Shown here: positions 21,285-32,086 of the stretch, in pieces
How positions within the stretch are numbered: position 1 is the stretch's first letter
Layout: each line of letters starts with the position of its first letter
Assembly: GCA_963932465.1 (NCBI GenBank)
Contig: OZ010795.1
Coordinates: 517,705,451-517,769,450 of the forward strand
Source: Maratus speciosus
Taxonomy: Eukaryota > Arthropoda > Arachnida > Araneae > Salticidae
Length of the DNA stretch: 64,000 bases
Direction of reading: 5' to 3'
The notes under the pieces: model-generated
The model's database searches: none
What the model was told of the DNA's origin: nothing
Seen by the model: the letters and a program-made list of their open reading frames with translations, nothing else
Made by a program: the position numbers and the translations under genes

Positions 21285-21469
21285 TGCGTGGCACAAGTAA
21301 AATGGCACGAGCAAATACTCAAGCGTCCATTGGAGATGTAATGATTTGCGTGGCACAAATAAGATGGCACGAGCAAATACTCAGCGTCCATTGGAGATGT
21401 AATGCTTTGTGTGGCACAAGTAAGATGGCACGAGCAGATACTCAAGCGTCCATTGGAGATGTATCTCTT
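21285..21469 (-). repeat. Three ~62 bp tandem repeats in the LINE 3' UTR
   Basis: Units at 21285-21346, 21347-21407 and 21408-21469 share GTGGCACAAGTAAGATGGCA and GCGTCCATTGGAGATGTA with a few substitutions and one single-base deletion in the middle unit. They lie between the ORF2 stop and the (ATT)n tract. Overlapping small ORFs on both strands are products of the repeat. Confidence 0.9.
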
Positions 21470-21628
21470 GATAGAATGGTCAGAAGCACGAGCAGAGGCT
21501 CTTGCGATCGTAGGAAACCACACATTGATGAGTAGAAGAATTTGCTGGAGCCTAAAAAGAGGACTGGATTCTGGTGCTGTTTGAAGATTGATATGGTGGC
21601 AGTGAGACTGGATAAGCAGAACCAGGGC

Positions 21629-24600
21629 TTAAGTTAAGTTTGTTAAGTATGTAAGGAAATTGTGAATGTGTTTTAATTTGTTGAGTAGGAGGGTGCGGGA
21701 AAGGACGTTTTGGAGCCAGTTGACTGGCAGTATGTCTGGACGCCTCAAGTGCCAGCGTTGCGTGAGAGTACAACTGTAGTACGGGTGACTTATAGTGCCA
21801 TCTTCACCGCAGACGCAAGTGGCAGTGGATCTTATTTTGAAGCGGTCCAGATATGCCATGAAAGGGCCATGTCCTGTTAAGAAGCTAGTGGTGTAGGGTG
21901 TTAAGTTATATAGTGTGAGAGAAACTTTAGGAATTAGCTTATATGTGTGCCTGCCCTTTTTTGAAGTATCCCAGTGCTCCTGCCATGGCGTCAGTATCCT
22001 TGCTCTAAGGACCTTTTTGACGTATGACTGGGGCACTGGGAGGTGTGTGTCTATTGTTTCTTTCTGTGTGGCCTTCTTCGCTAGGTTGTCTGCTAGTTCA
22101 TTGCCAAAGATACCTTTGTGAGCCGAGACGTGACCTAGTGAGATACGATGTAGGAGATTCTTAAGTTTTAGTTTGATTTGCAGTACTAGAGGATGTTTTG
22201 TCCTGTGTGCCTGTATTGCCTGCAGGCCAGAGAGGCAGTCACTGTAGATGATAATACTATTGCTAGAGTGGGATTCCACCCACTCTAATGCGTTTAGTAT
22301 TGCGAACAGCTCCGCTTGGAATACGGAGTTATTATCATCTAGCCTTGCAGACCACTGATGGACCACCACCGTGCCCTCCGTGGCGCAGAAGGCTGCGCCC
22401 ACGCCAGTCTCTGTGCCTGAACCATCAGTGAAGAGTGTGGTGCTAAGGGCAGGTGTGTAGCTGTTGCGTGTTGTGTTTACTTGAAAATGTGAAGTCTCCT
22501 CAGCGGGGTGGAGCTGCCAGCTCCTGACTTTGTATTGCAATGTTGTGTTTGGAAAAAGAGAATCTATTACTGTGTCACGTTTTAGCTGTAGGATTGAGGA
22601 TTTGGCGTGTTCGTATTCTAGTTGAAGTGTGATGGGTGGAATACCTGTAAGTATATGTAGTGCATCTGTGGAGATTGTGCGGTAGCCTCTTGAAATTTGT
22701 AGGAGAAAAGTGCGTTGTATTGATTTTAGTTTAGGTTGTGCTATGGATGATAAATTACCCCCCCAGATACAGGCCCCGTAAAGTATTATTCTTTCGATTA
22801 TTGTTAGGTACCAGATCTTCAGTGTTTTGTTGTCTACCCCTCCCAATTTAGAAGTTAGTCTTAATGAATTATTATGATATGCTGTCAATTTAAGTTTTAG
22901 GTCGTTAATGTGTGGGATCCAGTTAAGATTTGCGTCAATGGTTATACCTAGGAGTTTTATGAATTGTACGTGTCGAATGGAGACATTATTGATCCTCATC
23001 ACTGGAGGGCGTTTTGGATCATATCTGTGTGGTTTGGTGAATACTAGTGCTTGAGACTTTTGTGGTGAGAGTGTGAGGTGCAGTAAATCCAGGAGCTGGC
23101 AGAAAATAGGAAGAGCTACGGCAAACTGTTCCTCCAGATGACGTCTGTAACGACCGGAGAAAATGAAGCTGAAATCATCGGCGAAGGCAAATAGTTTAAA
23201 TCCCAGCCGATTTAGTTCTGTTAGTAGCACATTTGCTACAAGCAACCAGAGGATTGGGCCAAGGCACGAGCCCTGGGGGCAACCCTTCTGTAATCGGTGG
23301 GTAGATGTGCCAGCACCCCAGTTAATCAGGACGCTCCTCTGTGAGAGGTAGGAGCCGATGAGACCAGCTATGTTCCCCGGACAGTTGAGTGCTTGTAGTT
23401 GTAAGAGAATGTCTCGCCATTCTACGTTGTCGAATGCGCCTTGTATGTCTAGTGAAACGAGTGATGTTGCGTTGCCCTGGGCTATGCTTTCAGTACAGGC
23501 AGTCATTATGGCATGAAGTGCGAGCTCGCATGAGTGGCCCTCGCGGAACCCGAATTGTCTGGGGTGGAGAAGGTTGTTTGACTCCAAGAAGTGTGTCAGC
23601 CGCATAACCAGAAGTTTTTCCAGAAGCTTTCCCAGAGTGGGAAGAAGGCAGATGGGTCTGTATGACTTGGGTTCGGAAGGAGACTTGCCTTGCTTCAGAA
23701 AGTAAACTACCTCTCCCTGCCTGAGTACTAAAGGAAAGTATCTCATGGTGAGGCAGAGGTTAACCCAGCGCGTGAATATGTGTGGAAGTTGTTTGTGAGT
23801 GAGTTTTAGTATCCGAAAGTCAATTGAATCCGGCCCTGGGGCCTTCTTGTCATTCAATGTGTATAGTGCTGTTTTTACTTCTGCCTTTGTGAAGCGTTTG
23901 TCTTCGTGTGCTGTGAAAAGGATATCCTGGTTGTCTTGTTGGGGATAAGCCGAGGGGCCAAAGAGAGTGTGTGTCAGGAATTCCAGGTTATTTTGTCGCG
24001 AGGTTTCGTGAGTTGGTCTTTCTAGACGTACTTCATCCGGAGTGAAGAACTTGCCGGTCAGAAATTTTTGAGTGATGCCGAAAGGGTTCTCATTGTTGCT
24101 GCAGAATTTCTTCCACGCCGCCCGTCTCGCCGCCAGAATCTCACGTTTGTAAACTGCTTTAAGTCTCGTACGACGTGCTGCAAGGGTCTTTACTTCAGGG
24201 GGGATAGGATTGAGCAGGCGCAATGTTTTAATCTTGCGTCTGAGGGCTGTCAGCTGGTTCCTCCGCTTTCTAAGATCCTTGTTCCAGAATGAGAAAGTGT
24301 GTGATTTTTGGACTGTTTTCAGTCGAAAGGAAGCCTTCGCCGCAGTCTGCATGGTTTCGATTAAATTAGATGTGAAAGAGTTGAGTGTGTCTTCGCTGTG
24401 CACCCCTTCGAGTTGTGCTGAAAGGGATGACTTATGACTTTTGATGACGTTGTTAAATTTGCGAAGGTTTCCGCGAGTTGTGTTGTAGCGTCTACGTTGC
24501 GTGTAGAGTGGAGAGGTCATGTAAGAAAAGTGTATGTATTTATGGTCTGAGCCACTGTGTTTGTCTGATACGGACCATTGTGATATTCGTGGTAGGGTGA

Positions 24601-25216
24601 AGGAATTTGTAATTGTTAGGTCAGGCCAGCCTTCTGCTATGACTCTGTCTTCTGTATCTCGTCTTTCGAAAGTGGCTTCAGAGTTGTGCATGTTTGCAAG
24701 TGCCAAGTTATGGATAATTATGTGTCCTGACAGCAAGTCACCCCGGGCGTCTTCACGCGGACATCCCCAGAGGGATGAGTTCGCGTTGAAGTCGCCACCA
24801 CAGATGAAAGCCTTCCTGTTTGTGATGGTGTGTTCCCATTCCGAGAGACAAAGGCCAAAGTTTGCCGAGGGGGCTGCGTAGCAGGATCCGACGACAATCT
24901 CGCCCTCCTTCGCCGTTATGGAGATGAAGACGCTATTGTCGCCGGTAAAGAGATGGGTACATAGAAGACTCGAGCTCCTGACAACGATGTGGGCGGAGAG
25001 ATTCCGAGAGGAAAACCTTCTCCAGTCCTTGCTGAAGATAGCGAGGTTTCCATCGGAGCAGTAAGCATCCTGCAGTAGAGCGATGTCAATCTCGTTCTCT
25101 TCCATGTGGTTGATTGTGCTTACACTGGCTGCTATGCAGTGATTGAGGTTTACTTGGAGAAAATTTAGACGGCCTAAAGGAAGGGGTGGGTGGGGAGAAG
25201 GTACTGAGGATGACAT
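21629..25216 (-). CDS. LINE ORF2: endonuclease, reverse transcriptase, RNase H polyprotein
   Basis: This is a 1195-codon intact frame starting at ATG (25216-25214). The N-terminal EEP/APE-type endonuclease has LQVNLNH near residue 20, GDFNA near 140 and SDHKY near 223. The reverse transcriptase carries SYRPICLLPTLGKLLEK, CPQGSCLGP and the catalytic FADD near 678. RNase H has LFTDGSG near 930, AELFAILNALEW, YSDCLSG and NELADNLAKKA, giving all four acidic residues. A C-terminal CVCGEDGTISHPYYSC resembles the Cys/His motif of RNase H-bearing LINEs. The protein would nick target DNA and copy its own RNA there. Domain order fits the R1/I group; exact clade is not determined. It lies 24 nt after ORF1 in the same frame. 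Confidence 0.95.
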   Translation of the reverse strand: MSSSVPSPHPPLPLGRLNFLQVNLNHCIAASVSTINHMEENEIDIALLQDAYCSDGNLAIFSKDWRRFSSRNLSAHIVVRSSSLLCTHLFTGDNSVFISITAKEGEIVVGSCYAAPSANFGLCLSEWEHTITNRKAFICGGDFNANSSLWGCPREDARGDLLSGHIIIHNLALANMHNSEATFERRDTEDRVIAEGWPDLTITNSFTLPRISQWSVSDKHSGSDHKYIHFSYMTSPLYTQRRRYNTTRGNLRKFNNVIKSHKSSLSAQLEGVHSEDTLNSFTSNLIETMQTAAKASFRLKTVQKSHTFSFWNKDLRKRRNQLTALRRKIKTLRLLNPIPPEVKTLAARRTRLKAVYKREILAARRAAWKKFCSNNENPFGITQKFLTGKFFTPDEVRLERPTHETSRQNNLEFLTHTLFGPSAYPQQDNQDILFTAHEDKRFTKAEVKTALYTLNDKKAPGPDSIDFRILKLTHKQLPHIFTRWVNLCLTMRYFPLVLRQGEVVYFLKQGKSPSEPKSYRPICLLPTLGKLLEKLLVMRLTHFLESNNLLHPRQFGFREGHSCELALHAIMTACTESIAQGNATSLVSLDIQGAFDNVEWRDILLQLQALNCPGNIAGLIGSYLSQRSVLINWGAGTSTHRLQKGCPQGSCLGPILWLLVANVLLTELNRLGFKLFAFADDFSFIFSGRYRRHLEEQFAVALPIFCQLLDLLHLTLSPQKSQALVFTKPHRYDPKRPPVMRINNVSIRHVQFIKLLGITIDANLNWIPHINDLKLKLTAYHNNSLRLTSKLGGVDNKTLKIWYLTIIERIILYGACIWGGNLSSIAQPKLKSIQRTFLLQISRGYRTISTDALHILTGIPPITLQLEYEHAKSSILQLKRDTVIDSLFPNTTLQYKVRSWQLHPAEETSHFQVNTTRNSYTPALSTTLFTDGSGTETGVGAAFCATEGTVVVHQWSARLDDNNSVFQAELFAILNALEWVESHSSNSIIIYSDCLSGLQAIQAHRTKHPLVLQIKLKLKNLLHRISLGHVSAHKGIFGNELADNLAKKATQKETIDTHLPVPQSYVKKVLRARILTPWQEHWDTSKKGRHTYKLIPKVSLTLYNLTPYTTSFLTGHGPFMAYLDRFKIRSTATCVCGEDGTISHPYYSCTLTQRWHLRRPDILPVNWLQNVLSRTLLLNKLKHIHNFLTYLTNLT

Positions 25217-25240
25217 TGTATTGTGTATGTTATAAAAAGT

Positions 25241-26677
25241 TTAAAACCTCCTACCTTGAAAGCCCAAGTTCTGCTGCTGGCTGAAGTAGTCCTCCTGGTA
25301 GTAAGGTGAGTAGAGGTTCGGAGGTGGAGCATGACTCGGAAAAGGAAAATAACCTCGATGTGCAGGAGGATGTTCGCCCAGGAGTCCCGGACCAGAGTGG
25401 GAGGATGGAGCCGCCGGGGGAGGTGCTTGGGGATTTCGAAAGGGAAGTTGGAAGAGATCGTTCAGTCTTGCCCGCTCTCTGTTATACTCGAACTTGAAGG
25501 TTGGACAGTTGGAGGCAGAGGCTATGTGATCAGTTCTGCAGTGTGCATTGAAAAGGTTATTTGCGCGTCTACAGTTCACGCACGAGGGGGATTTGTTGCA
25601 GGTTGAGGATGGGTGGAGTTCTCCGCAAATTTCGCAGGTTTCATCATTATGGCAGTACTTTGCTACGTGGCCATACCGCTGGCAATTTCTGCACCTTTGG
25701 ACTGTGGTGTGTGGCCGCAGTCTGCAGAGATTGTATCCCAGTGGTATGCCTCCATCTTGGATTACTGCCATGGCTAATTTTTCTGACAGAATGAGGTGCC
25801 AGTCCTTGCATGAGGGTCTTTTAGAAGGAACGGCTTTAATGAATCGGATTTCGTCTGGGTGATAATCGTAAATTTCATCCAACGTCGATGTAATATAAGT
25901 TAGTGTTGTTCCGTCGGGAACTCCAAACAGGATAGTTTTGTGAAATGGGAGGGTTTTAATGCTGAAGAATAGGTCTTCAGCAATTCTAGCATGGGATTTT
26001 AGATCACTTAGGACGACTTTCGTTTCTTCGGCGGATCGGCAGAAGAGTTCCAGTTGTCTTCGAAGGCATTTGATTTCCAATACTACTTTTGGACAAGCGA
26101 TATTTTGTTTTTCGAGCAGGTTTCTAATAGCCAGTCCGGACATGGAGCGTTTCTTGCCCCTGACCACAATTGTTCGAAGATGCCTCTCCTCTCCTGGCCT
26201 CCGCTGTGGCTCCGCCGGTACTACCTCCTCTGTCGGTGAAGGGAACTCTTGAGACTTGCCGTCCTGATCATTATAGAGCAGGGAAGGTTGTTGACTACGA
26301 AGGTATGCGTCCCTATCATTATCAATTCTTAATTTGTCTAGTCTGCTATGGAGACTTTCCTCAAGCCTGGCTACTATTTCTTCAGTCTTTGGGATCTGTT
26401 GGATCTGGCTGGCAATGTTCTCGTTTAGTGTGGTGAGCTGTTCCTTAAGGAGATCTGCTTTTAAGCGGAGCTTTTCAAACTCCTGTTTGGACTCCTGTAC
26501 TGATTTTTGATTGGCGTGGTCTTGTTTTCTGATCGATTGGAGGATCAGTTTCACATTTTTCAGGTGGTCAGCAGATTCCTCTGTGAATGAATTTTCGTCC
26601 TCTGACAGGACTAAGGTAACGAGGGATTTAGCCTTGTTTGCCAATTCGGCAATGGAATATGTTTGGCTTTCTCCCAT
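25241..26677 (-). CDS. LINE ORF1: Gag-like RNA-binding protein with zinc knuckles
   Basis: This is a 478-codon intact frame starting at ATG (26677). Roughly the first 130 residues are charged and heptad-like (QESKQEFEKLRLKADLLKEQ), predicting a coiled coil for multimerisation. A central region is followed by CCHC knuckles: CRNCQRYGHVAKYC near residue 329 (C-X2-C-X4-H-X4-C), CEICGELHPSSTC, and a looser CVNC...HC pair. The C-terminus is Pro, Tyr and Gln rich. Such proteins bind the element RNA into a ribonucleoprotein with ORF2. It ends with TAA at 25243-25241. The next eight codons are open and lead in frame into the ORF2 ATG. Confidence 0.92.
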   Translation of the reverse strand: MGESQTYSIAELANKAKSLVTLVLSEDENSFTEESADHLKNVKLILQSIRKQDHANQKSVQESKQEFEKLRLKADLLKEQLTTLNENIASQIQQIPKTEEIVARLEESLHSRLDKLRIDNDRDAYLRSQQPSLLYNDQDGKSQEFPSPTEEVVPAEPQRRPGEERHLRTIVVRGKKRSMSGLAIRNLLEKQNIACPKVVLEIKCLRRQLELFCRSAEETKVVLSDLKSHARIAEDLFFSIKTLPFHKTILFGVPDGTTLTYITSTLDEIYDYHPDEIRFIKAVPSKRPSCKDWHLILSEKLAMAVIQDGGIPLGYNLCRLRPHTTVQRCRNCQRYGHVAKYCHNDETCEICGELHPSSTCNKSPSCVNCRRANNLFNAHCRTDHIASASNCPTFKFEYNRERARLNDLFQLPFRNPQAPPPAAPSSHSGPGLLGEHPPAHRGYFPFPSHAPPPNLYSPYYQEDYFSQQQNLGFQGRRF

Positions 26678-26949
26678 TGTGAGCAGCGATGGTATGTGAG
26701 AAAAAATAAAAAAATGGCTTTGAGAACTAGAATGGCAGATATAGTTTTAAAAAAATATTATAAGTCAGAAGAATGATCCGCGGGTTGTGGAAACCCATCT
26801 ACAGGCCCCTGTGCGCCGTCCCGGCCTGTTGCATGTTTTGGTTTGGAATAGTGGGTGGGAAGGTAACGAGGCATTTAGTCTGTGAGCCCCTGCATCTGCT
26901 CAGCACTGTAATTAGATATGTTAGGAGTTGTTTTTGGATAAAATTGTTG

Positions 26950-27760
26950 TAATTTTATTTTAGGGCGTGGGGGTACTGGACAAGATGAATTTAAGGTGGG
27001 TTTGGACATGAGTGTCGAAATATTCTAAGTTTCCAGTAAAAATAAAATTTATGCAAAAAAAAAAAAAAAAAAAAAAAAGAAAAAGAAAATTAGAGCTCGA
27101 ATTAAATGTGTATTAGGAGATGAAAAAACACGTTTATTGTTGAAAATAGAGAATTTAATATTTTTGCTGAGTAAGTTAGTCCAGCAGAACACGGGAACAC
27201 AGGTTAAAGTTTAAAAATTTGCTGGACACAGGAACATAGGGGACTGGAAATTGAAGAAAGTATGGGGGGGGGGGGGGGGGTTGGACTTAGATGAATTTTG
27301 AAGTGGGTTTGGACTTTGACGAAATTTAGGATATAAGGGCCGAAATGTTCTAAGTTCCCGTAAAAAAAAAAAAAAAAAAAAAAAAAAATGAAAACGATAG
27401 TTAAAGTTCGAATTTAATATGCATTGGGAGATGAAAAAACAAGTTTATTGTTGAAAATAAGGAATTTAAAATTCTTACTGAAAATAAGATAAGGGTCCAG
27501 CAAAACACAGGTTAAAAATTTAATAAGTTCTGCTGGATTCAAAGTTCCTAGTGATTTTTTTTTCCTTTTTTCTCGCAAAAAGGAAAAAAGAAAGTTAAAG
27601 TTCGAATTGTTGTATTGTTATTGTATTGTAAAGTTCGAAAGTATGTATTTGGAGATGAAAAATCATGTTTATTGTTGAACATGAGGAATTTAGTATTTGT
27701 ACTGGAAGTAAGTTAAGAGTCCAGCAGAACACGGGGCAATGAGGGAAAAATCTTTAAAAG
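26950..27760 (-). repeat. Three degenerate tandem monomers upstream of LINE ORF1
   Basis: Blocks near 27110-27200, 27415-27510 and 27640-27740 share GGAGATGAAAAAACAYGTTTATTGTTGAA, then GAATTTARTATT, then GTCCAGCAGAACACGGG. Poly-A tracts (27056-27078, 27364-27387) and GAAATRTTCTAAGTT separate them. They lie 5' of ORF1 on its strand, so they could be promoter-type 5' monomers as in some LINEs; that role is inference. Confidence 0.65.
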
Positions 27761-30700
27761 AGGGGTGGGAGAATGAAGCATTTTTGAAATATTGTTGGAT
27801 TTTGACAAATTACAGGCAGAAGGGACATACAAAAAAAAAAATAAAATAAAATAAAATAAAAAAATGACATGTAAACAAATTGGCTGCTAAGCCCGTCCAG
27901 AGACCACCGCCGGACACGGGGGAATTGAACAGAAGTGGCTGAGTCTCTAGAAAATCAAGTCTCAAGAACAACTTTTTCTAATTTGTTGAAATGGTGAGGA
28001 AAAAAAAAAATAATAATACAAGCTTTATTTGCAATATGGGAATAATTTCAAAGTTCAGTAATTGAGAAAAAATTTCAATAAAATGACAAACACTTTTAAT
28101 TTAAATAAATATGTGGTTAGATAAAATAGAAAATAAAGTCAGATGGGGAGAAAAAAAGAAAAAAAAGTTTTAAGTTTTGAAAAATAAATGAAAAACTGAG
28201 AATAAGTTAGAGTCCGAAATGAGCTAAAAGCTTGTAAAAAAAAAATGTTTCTTATTAGATAATTAAGAGTAAAATTAGACAACATTGTCTCGATTGAAAT
28301 CAGCAGCAATTAACCTGCATTAGGCCTGCTATTTGAGTTAGGATGAGACAATCAAGAAGTGTAGCAAAACCCGAACCATGTGCTCGCTATGGGCCGCGAA
28401 ATTCCAAAATGGAGGGCGAAAACCACAGCCAGGCGAAGCCCAGACACCCCACTGGTCACCAGGTCGCGTCCCCTACAGTGAGCAATCTCTAGTGGTATGG
28501 GAAACATCCAATACTCCATTTACGGAAGAAAAAAAAAATCCACTTCCCTTTCTACCCTTCTTTTTAATGAAAAAAAAAAAATCCTACTTTTTCTTCTCTC
28601 CCCCCCCCCCTTTTTAAAAGAAAAAAGCCGGCAATTTTGAAGAGAATCCCACCGCCCCATTCAAAACAAGCCACCAAAACCAACCCTAGACACCCCGACG
28701 ATTCCCTAAAAAACTTGAATTAAAGACTCCGAACCCAAGCCGCATTGCACAGTTATCCCAGAATACTATAAGCTTTCAAAAAAAAAAAAAAAAAAATGCA
28801 ATTTCTTTTCTCCTTTCTTTCCCTTCTTTTTCCCTTTTTTCCCCCCTCCCCTTATTTGGCCTAATGGAAAATAATTTAAAAAAAAAAGAAAAATGTCAGT
28901 TTTTTAACCAATTTTAACCATTAAGAATATAAAGAACATAAAAAAAAAAAAAATACAAGAACTATTTTGAAAAAGTATGTACAATAAGTTATTTTTGTTT
29001 ATGTTGCGCTGTCCATCAGAAATAAAAGTTTAACAAATTAGGAAGAAAAAAAAAAGAAAAGTCTTAAAGTTCCCCCCCCCTTTTTTTCCCTTTCCTTCTC
29101 TTTTTTTCTTTCCTTTCCCTTCCTTTCCTTTTAATTTTTCCCCCTTCCTTCTCTTTCCCTTTTTTTCCCCTTTTCTTTTTCTTAAAAAAAAAAAAAACAG
29201 ATTTTATTTACATGCAGTCCAATAAATAGGTTATGCTATTTTTACTAATCTGCTTTAAATAAGTAATTTGTAACGTCATCTCTATAAACGCTGATTTAAC
29301 ATGAGTCTAGTGGTAATTGAAAATTAAAAGTATTATTTCCAAACGATCTTATTATGCTTGGACATACAGAAAAGTGTGCAGTGGAAAGCTAAAGACACTC
29401 TGAGTATTATGGGGGGAAAGTAAGATTAATATATATATATACATATACACACATACATACTGCATGTATACATACACATATACATGCGGAGGTAAAATTA
29501 ATATTTAAACACTGTTTTTAAAATTGTGATAAAGCCGGTTACTTGAATGATTGAAATTAGATTGTAGAAGGTTTGTTATAAATCATCCCCCCCCCCCCAT
29601 TATTAAATTACATTAAGTGGCGTGAGTGTAATCTTATTTGAATGCCTTTTTGTCTCACAAACACTACTAGTCATAAACACTGATTTCTTAGGTTTTCTAC
29701 TGGCTTTAAGTTTTTTAAAGTTAATGATGTTACACAATAAAGAAAATAGATAAAAAAAAGAAAATAAAAAGACCTTAGCCAAGATAATTACTCTTTTTAA
29801 CGTGATGTATTTTTACATGGACTTTTTTTTTCCCCTTTTTCAAAGATATTTCATTCACTTCCTGGTAAGCAAAGGTTATACAAATTGTGCAAGCTTGTGT
29901 GTTTTCGATGACAAAATAACATTTTAATATTTTGATAATTTAATTTAAATTGATAATGTCTTTCCTAAGGTGGTTCCAGGTGAAAAATCTAAATAATGCT
30001 TTTGGATAAAATTGTATTAGAGTTACAAGAAGAATGCAATTAATTATATGCCAAATCATGTACGCTAAAATATGCCAATTTGCTATGAAACTGCAACAAT
30101 ACAAAAATGTAAATATTAAAATGTAAAAAAATAAAGTATAAAGTATGTAATATATATTTCTTAAATGCACTTATTCGACAATTATTTAAATTATTTATTT
30201 ATTAATGAATTTAAAATTTAAAATGGAACATTTAAAATATCTTGGGAGGTAGTTAAAACTGTACTTTTAACTTTAGCAAATAATAAAGAAAGAAGCAGAG
30301 GGAAAATTGCCTTTTTAAAAAAAAAAAACTAAATGCACTAGTTCATGCTTCTAATCGTAAATTAAAAGAAGGAGATTATAAAGGATTTAATTATTTATTT
30401 ATTTATTCCCCTTTAATGCCTAAACATTAAATTCTGTAGTTTAACTTATTTGAATAATTTTTTAAATAATAATCATGTGTATTTACGCTGATTTATATAT
30501 ATATATGCACATATACATTAATGGGAATTGTAATTTTTAAAAGTATATTTTTACATAAACGATCCGAGAGTAAAGTCTGGAAAAAAGGGCTTTACATCTC
30601 ATAAACCAAATCCCCCACACCCGCTGTACTATATCCCAAGCCAGTCCCGATTGATTGCCCATTGCAGACAAGATTAGAAGGTATCAATCGCTTCCAAATT

Positions 30701-31417
30701 ACTAGCCCCTCACTCCCTCAAAATTCAGATGGAGAAACGGAGAAAGAACCAAGTAGAGGTAAACCTCGCACTTATCTCTCTCTCTAAAGGAAAAGAAAAA
30801 AAAAAAAAAACACTCACACACACGACCAGTAGGGCGGATACACCCCAACCGACTGCGACCCCCGCCCCCCCTTCCAGAACCTCGCCTATGGCCCAACTAG
30901 CTGCTGGCAGGGGTGAGAAGACGCCAGCATGGGAAATAGTTATCTTAATAGTCATCCCAAGGAGGCTGGACTTAGGGTAAATCCAGCGAATTCGAAGCAC
31001 ATGGTCCGGGTTTAAAAGCAGCTATAATGATGATTTAATCTTAAGTAGGAATGAACATTTTAATGAAAACATGAGAAATTAAATTAGAATAATAACTGCT
31101 GCTTTGTTGTTGCTATTAGATTAGATTGTCGGCGATTTAGAAGGTGAAATGCCTAATATTAAGTTATATTTTAAAATACTAGCAAATGCAGGGGCCAGCA
31201 GAATTAAATGACTGAGGAATGAAATAATAAATTACTCATAACTTAATAATTAAAAGGCCGAGAAACATGCAACATACCTTAAACTGTAGCAGGGACATTC
31301 ACACATCAGAATCCATAGAGGGCCCCTGGCCCGCGGGTCTTGGGACGCCTTTAGCCAAGCCTTTTTTGCGAGCGCGTCTGGGACACGTCCGCACACAACC
31401 AAACGAAGGCCGATCTC
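27761..31417 (-). other. Long low-complexity region 5' of the LINE ORFs
   Basis: It alternates A-rich, pyrimidine-rich (28540-28620, 28800-28860, 29065-29190) and AT-rich DNA. GC-richer islands lie at 28360-28500, 30590-31000 and 31310-31430. A (TA/CA)n microsatellite is at 29430-29490. Short frames such as 30725-31000 (minus) and 28378-28617 (plus) show no recognisable domain. It is probably 5' UTR of the element or older insertions; no gene was found. Confidence 0.4.
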
Positions 31418-31439
31418 GTCTTTAAGGGTTAATATCTCG

Positions 31440-32086
31440 TCTAATTACAGACGATTTTTTTTTTCGAAAATCAGTATCAACAATGCTATTATACTTCTGT
31501 TGCGAAAGGTATCTCCAGCGCTCTTCAACACCTTTGCTGAACGCCCGTAAATCGAAATCCGTGTGTAACGGAAAAATGCGCTTTTCTCAAAAACTATGCG
31601 ACCTATGGTAATCGCTATAACTTTCCTGCAAGGTTTAAAGTAACGTATACTACCTCTAATTTTTTCATAGTTTTAGTTTCAGTAGATTTGGAAATAGATG
31701 GGGGGGAGGAGGGGGATATATTTTTGCACTAGATTTTCGACGATATCTCCTAAAATATAATACCTAAGATTAAAAGAAATGTATTTTTGAGTTCAGCATT
31801 ACGAGACCTTTTACAGGATACCAAACACAATATACAAAGGAAAGATTTTTTTTCAAGTAACTTAATTGGTCCCTGTACATTTTTCCTAAATGTATTTGTG
31901 AATGTTGAATAATTTGTAAATATGTGAGTCAATAGTCTTTATTACATCCCCCAATTTGAACTTTCCACGTTCCATAGTTTACGAGTAAAATGGCTGTCGC
32001 AGACAGGCAGACAGACACAGGAGTGATCTTATAATGCTTCCGTTTTTACTTTTTAAGTACGAAACCCTAAAAAAAAAAAAAGAAAA
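31440..32086 (+). mobile_element. 3' end of a LINE/SINE-type repeat with terminal hairpin
   Basis: The segment ends AGACAGGCAGACAGACACAG, then AGTGATCTTATAATG, then the imperfect hairpin CTTCCGTTTTTACTTTTTAA / GTACGAAACCC, followed by poly(A). The pattern 'CAGACAG ... GTTCCGTTTTT ... GTACGGAACCCTAAAA' is, from memory, a widespread arthropod non-LTR 3' end. The upstream part (31440-31980) is non-coding here. The element is 5' truncated or a SINE. Confidence 0.5.

Larger units (their letters stand above)
20854..31417 (-). mobile_element. Non-LTR retrotransposon block (R1/I-group LINE), possibly one ~10.6 kb insertion
   Basis: The core is minus-strand ORF1 and ORF2 (26677-21629). GTCTTTAAGGGTTA occurs at 20840-20853 and again at 31418-31431, with GC-rich sequence just inside both copies, as expected of a 14 bp target duplication. 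If correct, the element has a ~4.7 kb 5' region full of A-rich and pyrimidine-rich tracts and tandem monomers, and a ~780 bp 3' region. The alternative is a shorter LINE ending at the (ATT)n tract at 21184-21211, with unrelated GC-rich neighbours. The core is certain; the outer limits are not. Confidence 0.6.

Noticed and set aside
22000..26700. Numerous 60-115 codon plus-strand frames
   Set aside because: All overlap the two long minus-strand LINE ORFs and reflect their codon composition.
28378..28617. 79-codon plus-strand frame
   Set aside because: Its second half is encoded by homopolymer tracts (poly-Lys, poly-Phe, poly-Pro); there are no domains.
30725..31000. 91-codon minus-strand frame (MLRIRWIYPKSSLLG...)
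   Set aside because: Protein-like at first sight, but it is short and unsupported by any recognised domain. It crosses a poly-A/CA low-complexity tract and lies in the LINE's 5' region.
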